Source: Verrucomicrobiota bacterium
GTDB lineage: Bacteria; Verrucomicrobiota; Verrucomicrobiia; Chthoniobacterales; UBA10450
Assembly (NCBI GenBank): GCA_003219095.1
Contig: QHPM01000290.1
Coordinates: 1-8,083, forward strand
DNA: 8,083 nt
Direction: 5' to 3'
The notes under the pieces were generated by a model that worked only from the letters and a program-made list of their open reading frames with translations, was not told where the DNA came from and did not search any database. The translations under genes were made by a program, and so were the position numbers. Below are positions 1 to 5,201 of the stretch, in pieces (position 1 is the stretch's first letter; each line of letters opens with the position of its first letter).

Positions 1-2
1 AC

Positions 3-1085
3 AACGTGCGCAAATTGCTGGTGACAATCGATAAGCCAACCAAACAGGTGATGATTGAAGCGCGGTTGGTAGAAGTGACCGCGAACCCGAAACAAAGCTA
101 CGGCATTAACTGGGCTGGCGTTGTTGGTAGCTCCAGCAACGCGAAGACGGTTTCCTATGGCGCGCCGGCAAACGCCTCAGTGAGCAGTTCCGGCAGCTCA
201 AGTACAAGCACGAATGGGACTATTCCGACAAGCGATCTGGTTCTGGGTAGCGCCGGTAACCACAATCTTCTTGGCAATTTCAACCAGCTGGCGCTCGGTC
301 AATTCGCCATTCTGAGCGTGCCACAAATGTCTGCTACCTTACGATTGCTCAACGAGGATTCGGATGCGGAATTTCTAGCTAACCCCCGTGTTGTAACCGC
401 CGATAATTTGCAGGCGAAGATCGAGATCAACCGGGCCCAGCCTGTGCCGCAGTTAAACTTCAACGAACAGACGGCCACCGCAGTCTTCGGTGGATTCCAG
501 GACAAGAAGTTTGGCAACACCCTGATTGTCACTCCCAGCATCAACAAGGATAACTTTGTCACTTTGAAGGTGAAACCGGAGATCAGTAACAAGGTTGGGG
601 ATGCCACCTTCGTATTTGCCGGCGCGACAGTGAGCAGCCCGATTATTGATACCCGCACGCTGGAGTCCAACGTTTTGATCAGCAGCGGTGATACACTGGC
701 GATTGGCGGTTTGCTCCAGGATGAAGTGGCTAAGGCGCGCAATAAAGTGCCGCTGCTCGGCGACGTTCCAGTTCTCGGTTATCTCTTTCAGGAACGCTTG
801 AACAGCCGCACCAAGCGCAACCTGCTGGTGTTCGTCACGCCAACGATTATTTCCTCAAAATATGGCACCGGTCTGGAGGACCAGGTCAGTGGATTACACC
901 ATGTCGGAGAGGAATACGCCGACATCAATGGCTGGCGTAATAACGCCAAGGGCGCCGTCCGACTTGTGCCGACCGGCCACCGACAAGTGGTCGCGGATTA
1001 TCCAAAACCAGGGACACCGCCGCCGCCGGCAGTGGGAGAACAGGACGTGCAATTCAAGAGTTCAGCCAAGGATCGCGATTTCTAG
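3..1085 (+). CDS. Secretin (GspD/PilQ-type outer-membrane pore), 5' partial
   Basis: This is the C-terminal part of a secretin, the ring-forming outer-membrane channel of type II secretion or type IV pilus systems. The frame is open from the window edge, so the start lies upstream; the GTG at 6 is internal. Counting from that GTG, residues 8-24 (IDKPTKQVMIEARLVEV) are the usual entry to the last N domain and secretin core. Residues 115-150 hold the NPRVVTADN segment, and 228-281 carry the secretin signature: SGDTLAIGGLLQDE, then VPLLGDVPVLGYLF, then RNLLVFVTPTII. A Ser/Thr/Gly-rich low-complexity stretch at about 41-75 probably forms a loop. A tail of about 75 residues after the signature contains a PGTPPPP run, is not part of the secretin fold, and may be exposed or bind a partner. 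Family membership is clear; whether this is GspD or PilQ cannot be decided without the N-terminus and neighbours. Confidence 0.93.
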   Translation, partial: NVRKLLVTIDKPTKQVMIEARLVEVTANPKQSYGINWAGVVGSSSNAKTVSYGAPANASVSSSGSSSTSTNGTIPTSDLVLGSAGNHNLLGNFNQLALGQFAILSVPQMSATLRLLNEDSDAEFLANPRVVTADNLQAKIEINRAQPVPQLNFNEQTATAVFGGFQDKKFGNTLIVTPSINKDNFVTLKVKPEISNKVGDATFVFAGATVSSPIIDTRTLESNVLISSGDTLAIGGLLQDEVAKARNKVPLLGDVPVLGYLFQERLNSRTKRNLLVFVTPTIISSKYGTGLEDQVSGLHHVGEEYADINGWRNNAKGAVRLVPTGHRQVVADYPKPGTPPPPAVGEQDVQFKSSAKDRDF

Positions 1086-1111
1086 AGTTTCAGTGGAATG
1101 TGGGGTTGAGA

Positions 1112-1149
1112 GGGGGCGGACGCTTCGCGGCGTTCGCCCTTTCCTTTTT
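1112..1149 (+). terminator. Rho-independent terminator of the secretin gene
   Basis: Twenty-eight bases after the secretin stop, GGGCGGACGC (1114-1123) pairs with GCGTTCGCCC (1130-1139) around a six-base loop. There is one G-T wobble, and two more G-T pairs can extend the stem outward. It is followed directly by TTTCCTTTTT (1140-1149). A GC-rich stem plus T-tract is the classical intrinsic terminator. On the opposite strand the T-tract is missing, so it serves the + strand gene only. Confidence 0.75.
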
Positions 1150-1155
1150 AGGAAC

Positions 1156-1292
1156 ACAGACTGGTAGTCTGTCCGCCAAGCGGAGTTGTACTCCGCTGTT
1201 TTGGGGAAGTGATCATGTGAATTAGATGCCGCAGCGGGTTGCAAACCCGCTGCGCGCACAGGCCACAGGCCGTATTCCAGTCCGCCGGACTG
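1156..1292. repeat. Cluster of short-loop hairpins in the convergent spacer
   Basis: After the terminator the spacer holds a run of compact inverted repeats. ACAGACT/AGTCTGT lies at 1156-1172 (loop GGT). AGCGGAGT/ACTCCGCT lies at 1179-1197 (loop TGT). GCAGCGGGTT/AACCCGCTGC lies at 1231-1253 (loop GCA). GGCC/GGCC lies at 1261-1271 (loop ACA). CAGTCCG/CGGACTG lies at 1278-1292 with a single central base. The arms are perfect, and four of the five loops are exactly three bases. None has a T-tract. No ORF here is credible. They look like non-autonomous intergenic repeats; a role as transcription barrier or in RNA processing between two converging genes is possible but not shown. Confidence 0.7.
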
Positions 1293-1306
1293 CATGGAGG
1301 GGCTGC

Positions 1307-1891
1307 CTATTCTCCAAGGTAATGATTGAGCGCTGCCCGCAGTTCGGTGCGGGCGCGAAATAACAGGCTTTTCACCGCGGCTACCGTAAGACCGAGGACC
1401 TCCCCAATCTCCTCGTAGCTCTTATCTTCGTAACGTCGCAGGACCATTGCCATTCGCTGCTTCTCGGGCAAGGCGCGAATTGCCCTTTCAATCGCCTCTT
1501 GCAGCTCGGCCTCGAGCAGTTCTTCATCCGGCACATGTCGCGCCGGATCAGTCAGGGCCAGCGCCTCCTCGCCGACGTGAACATCGAGGCTGTCGCCAGG
1601 ATGGCGTTTCCGGCGCCGGGCTTCATTAAAAACGAGATTGCGTGTGATCGTTAGCAGCCAGGTGGTGAATTTCGCCGTTGGCCGATAACGCGAAGCGCCC
1701 TTCCAGACCCGGATGAAGACCTGCTGGGCCACGTCTTCCACTTCCGAATTACTGCCGAGCATTCGGCCCACCGTGCCAATGACTAACGCCTGATGACGCT
1801 CGACCAGGCGTTCAAAGGCGACGGTATCGCCGCGCGCCACTTCCGCCATCAAGGAAGTGTCGTTAATCTCCTCAGCCCGTTGCTCCGACAT
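1307..1891 (-). CDS. RNA polymerase sigma factor, ECF/sigma-70 family
   Basis: This 194-residue protein is an alternative sigma factor that directs RNA polymerase to a specific set of promoters. Region 2 spans about residues 22-96. It includes the core-binding and -10 recognition helices EDVAQQVFIRVWKGASRYRP and KFTTWLLTITRNLVFNEARR. Region 4 spans about 133-184 and carries the helix-turn-helix ALPEKQRMAMVLRRYEDKSYEEIGEVLGLTVAAVKSLLFRAR that reads the -35 element. There is no region 1.1 or 3, which is the ECF layout, and the length is typical. The acidic linker at 100-132 is longer than in minimal ECFs. The ATG (1889-1891) is the first in the frame; no clear Shine-Dalgarno precedes it. ECF factors are normally cotranscribed with an anti-sigma gene, but downstream on this strand are only hairpin repeats and the end of the convergent secretin gene. 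Its regulon and inducing signal cannot be inferred. Confidence 0.92.
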   Translation of the reverse strand: MSEQRAEEINDTSLMAEVARGDTVAFERLVERHQALVIGTVGRMLGSNSEVEDVAQQVFIRVWKGASRYRPTAKFTTWLLTITRNLVFNEARRRKRHPGDSLDVHVGEEALALTDPARHVPDEELLEAELQEAIERAIRALPEKQRMAMVLRRYEDKSYEEIGEVLGLTVAAVKSLLFRARTELRAALNHYLGE

Positions 1892-1999
1892 GAGAAAAGG
1901 ACGACGGAAAGGCGCCCGCTCTTATTCGCTAAATTCGGCAAGGACCGGCCTCCTACTGCGCCTTGATAGTATTAAAAATCGATTTGGATGAACAGAGGA

Positions 2000-2094
2000 A
2001 GACGGGCCTCTGGCCTGTCTGGCAAACAGGCTTCCAGCCTGTTGAGAATTCGGCAGCGGCGGTCTATGACTGTCGGACAGGCCAGCGGCCTGTC
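2000..2094. repeat. Three short-loop hairpins in the divergent spacer
   Basis: AGACGGGCC/GGCCTGTCT lies at 2000-2020 (loop TCT, one G-T pair). AACAGGCT/AGCCTGTT lies at 2025-2043 (loop TCC). GACAGGCC/GGCCTGTC lies at 2076-2094 (loop AGC). The arms are variants of ACAGGC/GCCTGT, and the same ACAGGCC word occurs in the convergent spacer at 1258-1264, so both clusters appear to be one family. The block lies between the sigma gene and mqnE and runs through without stop codons in the mqnE frame. This makes a false N-terminal extension of mqnE possible. Confidence 0.7.
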
Positions 2095-2125
2095 TTCCGC
2101 AGAGATCATTCATCGGTCGTTTTGG

Positions 2126-2154
2126 TTGCATCAATTTCTCGAACCATGCATCAT
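2126..2154 (+). promoter_or_regulatory. Possible mqnE promoter
   Basis: TTGCAT (2126-2131) is followed after 17 bases by CATCAT (2149-2154). Each hexamer matches the sigma-70 consensus at four positions, and the spacing is ideal. Transcription would start near 2161, about 25 bases before the mqnE ATG. It lies downstream of the hairpin block, which supports the shorter mqnE start. The -10 match is weak, so this is a candidate only. Confidence 0.25.
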
Positions 2155-2185
2155 TTACCGGCGCTTTACGCGTATCAATTTGCGA

Positions 2186-3337
2186 ATGAATCACCGCCTA
2201 ATCCCCGATGTGCTTCGGCCCATTGCAGAGAAAATCGAAATCCAGGAACGCATCAGCGAAACCGATGCGCTGGCTTTATATCAATCGACCGATCTCAATG
2301 CGCTGGGGATGATGGCCAATGTGGTGCGCGAACGAAAGAACAGCAATTACGCCAGCTACATTCACAACCGCTACATCAACTACTCCAACATCTGCATCCT
2401 TTCGTGTCAGTTCTGCGCCTTCGCCGCCAGGAAACGCGATCCCCACGCTTTTGAATATGCGATTGATGAAATCGTTCGTGTTGTTAAAGAAGCTCTTCCT
2501 CTCGGAATCACCGAAGTGCATATGGTTGGGGGACTCCACCCGACGCTGAAAAAGGATTGGTACCTCGACTTGTTACGCGAGTTACACGCGCTCGATCCCC
2601 AGTTACACATCAAGGCGTTTACGGCCATCGAGGTGCGTCATCTTGCACAACGCATCTTTCGGCTCTCGATTCGAGAGATGCTGGAGCTTTTGCGCGAGTA
2701 CGGCCTTGGTTCGATTACCGGCGGCGGCGCGGAAATCTTCGATCCCATCGTGCGCGATACGATTTGTCGCGGAAAAGAAACGGCTGCCGAATGGCTCGAT
2801 GTTCATCGCATCTGGCATGAAATGGGTGGCCGCAGCACCTGCACGATGCTTTACGGTCACATCGAGACCCTGGCGCACCGAGTCGATCACTTGAGTCAGT
2901 TGCGCCAGCTTCAGGATGAGACGGGCGGTTTTACCGGCTTTGTTCCATTCGCCTTCGAACCGCAAACCACGATCCTGGCCCACATCAAAGCCGCCACCGC
3001 CATCGAACAGCTTCGCAATCTCGCCGTCAGCCGTATCTATCTCGATAACATCGACCACATCACCGCCTATTGGGTGAGCATCGGATTGCCACTGGCGCAG
3101 GTCTCACTTAGTTATGGGGTCGACGATTTGCACGGCACAATTCTGGAAGAAAAAATTTTCCACATGGCCGGTGCAACGACGCCTCAGCAGCAAACCGTGG
3201 CTGCGCTGGAGCACGCCATTCGTGAAGCCGGTCGCGAACCGGTTCAGCGCGACAGTCATTATCGACATGTCGATTCGTCCAAGAATGGATCAGCAACCGG
3301 GGCCCGATCGGCGGAGGCTGAATTCGCCTGCGTCTAG
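2186..3337 (+). CDS. mqnE: Aminofutalosine synthase MqnE (radical SAM)
   Basis: MqnE joins the MqnA product, 3-[(1-carboxyvinyl)oxy]benzoate, to the adenosyl part of S-adenosylmethionine to give 6-amino-6-deoxyfutalosine. This is the second step of futalosine-route menaquinone synthesis. Residues C70, C74 and C77 form the CxxxCxxC motif that holds the 4Fe-4S cluster. GGLHP (115-119), IKAFTAIE, GGGAEIFD (179-186) and MLYGHIET (to 228), followed by LQDETGGF, match the MqnE/MqnC family. AEIFDPIVRDTIC and the IKAFTAIEV segment favour MqnE over the cyclase MqnC. I place the start at the ATG at 2186, giving 383 residues. An in-frame ATG at 1988 would add 66 residues encoded by hairpin repeats, with no family resemblance. 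No clear Shine-Dalgarno is seen. mqnA follows after 31 bases, so the two are probably cotranscribed. Confidence 0.93.
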   Translation: MNHRLIPDVLRPIAEKIEIQERISETDALALYQSTDLNALGMMANVVRERKNSNYASYIHNRYINYSNICILSCQFCAFAARKRDPHAFEYAIDEIVRVVKEALPLGITEVHMVGGLHPTLKKDWYLDLLRELHALDPQLHIKAFTAIEVRHLAQRIFRLSIREMLELLREYGLGSITGGGAEIFDPIVRDTICRGKETAAEWLDVHRIWHEMGGRSTCTMLYGHIETLAHRVDHLSQLRQLQDETGGFTGFVPFAFEPQTTILAHIKAATAIEQLRNLAVSRIYLDNIDHITAYWVSIGLPLAQVSLSYGVDDLHGTILEEKIFHMAGATTPQQQTVAALEHAIREAGREPVQRDSHYRHVDSSKNGSATGARSAEAEFACV

Positions 3338-3339
3338 TT

Positions 3340-3355
3340 AGGGCGCGACCGCCCT
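3340..3355. other. Small hairpin between mqnE and mqnA
   Basis: AGGGCG and CGCCCT (3340-3345 and 3350-3355) form a six-base-pair stem around a CGAC loop, three bases after the mqnE stop and thirteen before the mqnA start. It has no T-tract, so it is not a terminator. It could modulate mRNA stability or mqnA translation, or be chance in GC-rich DNA. Confidence 0.3.
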
Positions 3356-3368
3356 TCGCACGCGACAA

Positions 3369-4136
3369 ATGTTGCGCATTGGCTGCGTCAAATATCTTAA
3401 TGCTCGCCCGCTGATTCACGGCTGGGCCGGAGACGTTGATTTTGATCATCCAGCCGCCCTTTGCCGGAAGCTTGAGCGTCGCGATCTCGATGTCGCGCTC
3501 GTCTCCAGCCTCGAATTTCTCCGTCGCCCAATCTATCGGATTGTGGACCAAATCTCCATTTCTTCGCGCGGCCAGGTTTATAGCGTGATTGTGGCGCATC
3601 GCGAAGAGCTTACGCGCACTAAAGAAATTAAGCTGGATCCCGCGTCGGAAACATCAGTTGCGCTATTGCGCTGTCTGCTTACGCAACGCGGGTTGAATCC
3701 ACGCCTGGTTCGAAACGTAAACTGTCCGTCGCTACGCCCAACATTATTCAAGGAAGCGCAACTGCTCATTGGTGATCAGGCAATCCGATTTCGGCAAACG
3801 CATTCCGATTACCGTCTCTGGGATTTGGGCGAAGAATGGAAAAACGCGATCAACCTTCCATTTGTTTTCGCGCTTTGGCTGATTCGACCGGAAATCGAGA
3901 ACGCGAAGGAGATTGCCGACGCTTTGCGCCGTCTCCGCAACCAGAACTTGGAAAAATTAGACGATCTCATCTCGACGCAATCGGAAGTCTCGCCGGCGTT
4001 CTGTCGAAAATATTATCGGGAACACCTTTTCTTTGATTTCGGTGAGCGCGAGAAAACCGGTTTGCGCGAATTTCATCGCCATTGTCTTCTGAACAAAATC
4101 GATGTCGCTCCAGAATTGCGGTTGAATCTGGTGTGA
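3369..4136 (+). CDS. mqnA: Chorismate dehydratase MqnA
   Basis: MqnA removes water from chorismate to give 3-[(1-carboxyvinyl)oxy]benzoate, the first committed step of the futalosine route to menaquinone. The 255-residue protein has the family's bilobed periplasmic-binding-protein-like fold. It shows the N-terminal signature MLRIGCVKYLNARPL (YLNARPL at 9-15), SSLEF (46-50), ISSRGQVYSV (64-73), LDPASETSVALLR (89-101), LLIGDQAI (132-139), DLGEEW (152-157) and LPFVFALW (163-170). The YLNxxPL start separates it from the sister enzyme MqnD. No signal peptide is present, so it is cytosolic. The ATG at 3369 sits exactly at the conserved N-terminus, without an obvious Shine-Dalgarno. It lies directly behind mqnE, whose enzyme uses its product, and its stop codon overlaps the next gene's start. 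Other pathway genes (mqnB, mqnC, mqnD) are not in the window. Confidence 0.92.
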   Translation: MLRIGCVKYLNARPLIHGWAGDVDFDHPAALCRKLERRDLDVALVSSLEFLRRPIYRIVDQISISSRGQVYSVIVAHREELTRTKEIKLDPASETSVALLRCLLTQRGLNPRLVRNVNCPSLRPTLFKEAQLLIGDQAIRFRQTHSDYRLWDLGEEWKNAINLPFVFALWLIRPEIENAKEIADALRRLRNQNLEKLDDLISTQSEVSPAFCRKYYREHLFFDFGEREKTGLREFHRHCLLNKIDVAPELRLNLV

Positions 4137-4996
4137 GAAGGGAGGTTCGCATTGGCATTTCCGGTTGGAATTATGCCGGCTGGCGCGGCGTTTTTTATCC
4201 AAAAGGATTGCCACATCGTCGCGAACTCGAATTCGCCTCGCGCGCATTCAATTCCATTGAGATCAACGGCTCGTTCTATTCGTTGCAACTACCGACAAGC
4301 TACCGACGCTGGCATGAGGAAACACCGGAAAATTTTCTCTTCAGCGTTAAAGGCGCCCGTTTCATTACTCACATGAAAAAACTGCGCGAGGTTGAAATGC
4401 CGCTGGCAAATTTCTTTGCTTCCGGTGTTCTTGCTCTCGAAGAAAAACTGGGTCCGATTCTCTGGCAATTTCCACCAAACTTTGGTTGGAACGAAAAACG
4501 CTTCCGCGAGTTTTTTCAACTGTTGCCCAAGACAACGAAAGAAGCATCGGCGTTGGGAAAACGGCACGATTCGAAATTAAAAGCACGCGCCTGGTTGACC
4601 ACAAAACGCGATCGAGCGTTGCGTTATTGCGTCGAAATTCGGCACGCCAGTTTTCTGGTCCCTGATTTTTTCGAACTACTGCGCGACTTCAATATCGCGT
4701 TTGTTTTTGCCGATACCGCTGGAAAATGGCCTTACGCGGAAGATCTGACCGCGGATTTCGTTTACTGCCGGCTCCATGGCGATACCGAACTTTATACCAG
4801 CGGCTACAATGACGGTGCGCTCGATTGGTGGGCGACGCGATTGAAGCTGTGGTACAAGGGACAACAACCGAAGGATGCGAAACCCGTCACTGCCAAAACA
4901 AAGACGGGGTCGCACGATTTATTCGTTTACTTTGACAACGACGCGAAAGTGCACGCGCCTTTCGATGCCCAAACGCTAGTCCGCAAAATGAAATGA
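4133..4996 (+). CDS. DUF72 (YecE-like) domain protein
   Basis: This 287-residue protein belongs to the DUF72 family, a TIM-barrel-like fold of unknown biochemical function. Family landmarks are GISGWNYAGWRGVFYP (8-23), FNSIEINGSFY (39-49), ILWQFPPNF (109-117), CVEIRHASF (166-174), YCRLHG (211-216) and VYFDNDAKVHAPFDA (265-279). I choose the GTG at 4133, which overlaps the mqnA stop as GTGA and begins four residues before the conserved VRIGISGW. A TTG at 4082 in the same frame would overlap mqnA by 55 bases and add 17 unconserved residues. A lysine- and arginine-rich segment at about 133-163 looks like an extra loop. The four-base overlap implies translational coupling to mqnA, but nothing in the family is known to tie it to menaquinone synthesis. 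Confidence 0.9.
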   Translation: MRREVRIGISGWNYAGWRGVFYPKGLPHRRELEFASRAFNSIEINGSFYSLQLPTSYRRWHEETPENFLFSVKGARFITHMKKLREVEMPLANFFASGVLALEEKLGPILWQFPPNFGWNEKRFREFFQLLPKTTKEASALGKRHDSKLKARAWLTTKRDRALRYCVEIRHASFLVPDFFELLRDFNIAFVFADTAGKWPYAEDLTADFVYCRLHGDTELYTSGYNDGALDWWATRLKLWYKGQQPKDAKPVTAKTKTGSHDLFVYFDNDAKVHAPFDAQTLVRKMK

Positions 4997-5013
4997 TCGG
5001 GAAGTCTCCTGTC

Positions 5014-5072
5014 CGGGAAGCGCACGAGCCTCGCGTGCTGGCGAGGGCGCCCTCGCCATCGCGAACTTTTCC
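5014..5072 (+). repeat. REP-like palindromic element, copy A
   Basis: The element starts with CGGGA, continues with a 21-base head (5019-5039, beginning AGCGCACGAG), then a perfect 20-base palindrome at 5039-5058 with arms TGGCGAGGGC/GCCCTCGCCA, and ends with TCGCGAACTTTTCC. The head can itself fold as an imperfect hairpin. Apart from one single-base gap it matches a segment inside recG (7998-8055) over its whole length, at roughly 80% identity counted by eye. It faces copy B in inverted orientation. Confidence 0.75.
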
Positions 5073-5082
5073 GTTTCCAGAG

Positions 5083-5130
5083 CATTGCGGCAAGGCGCCG
5101 CAATGAGCATGCGAGGCGCGTGCGCTCCCC
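5083..5130 (-). repeat. REP-like palindromic element, copy B (inverted)
   Basis: Read on the minus strand, this copy begins GGGG, followed by the same 21-base head (5106-5126), which matches the head of copy A at 19 of 21 positions. Next comes a hairpin with nine-base arms, CATTGCGGC (5083-5091) and GCCGCAATG (5097-5105), around a five-base loop. The hairpin sequence is unrelated to that of copy A, yet it occupies the same place and is also perfectly paired. A and B together make a 108-base inverted-repeat structure (5019-5126), like a BIME built from two REP units. Confidence 0.72.
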
Positions 5131-5168
5131 AAAGCCGGAAAAGACAAAGCGAAGAAAATTCCGCGGGG

Positions 5169-5196
5169 TTGTCAGCGGTCCACCTGCGCATAAAAT
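5169..5196 (+). promoter_or_regulatory. Sigma-70-type promoter for recJ-recG
   Basis: TTGTCA (5169-5174) and TAAAAT (5191-5196) each match the sigma-70 consensus at five of six positions, with a 16-base spacer. The site lies just after the inverted repeat pair and before recJ. A start of transcription about seven bases past the -10 falls at 5202-5204, on the recJ GTG codon itself. Confidence 0.55.
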
Positions 5197-5201
5197 AATC
5201 G

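Noticed and set aside
862..1167. 101-codon + strand ORF overlapping the end of the secretin gene
   Set aside because: It is in another frame of a well-supported gene, runs through the terminator hairpin, and its product has no recognisable feature.
1156..1292. Hairpin cluster as a CRISPR array or tRNA
   Set aside because: There is no repeated unit with regular spacers, no cloverleaf with a T-loop or acceptor stem, and no cas gene nearby.
1922..2194. 90-codon - strand ORF in the divergent spacer
   Set aside because: It is composed of translated hairpin repeats and spans the candidate mqnE promoter; no protein-like composition is seen.
4082..4132. TTG start extending the DUF72 protein by 17 residues
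   Set aside because: It would overlap mqnA by 55 bases with unconserved sequence; the GTG at 4133 lies right before the conserved N-terminus.
4139..4145. AGGGAGG sequence resembling a Shine-Dalgarno
   Set aside because: It lies inside the DUF72 coding sequence, and no start codon at suitable spacing keeps the conserved GISGW segment except an improbable ATT.
5039..5072. Palindrome plus TTTT as a terminator for the DUF72 gene
   Set aside because: The T run is only four bases and sits eight bases beyond the stem, and the same tail is part of the repeat inside recG, so it is better explained as repeat sequence.
5019..5126. Inverted repeat pair as terminal repeats of an insertion sequence or MITE
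   Set aside because: No target-site duplication is visible at the edges, and copy C occurs as a single unit, which fits REP units better than a two-ended transposon.
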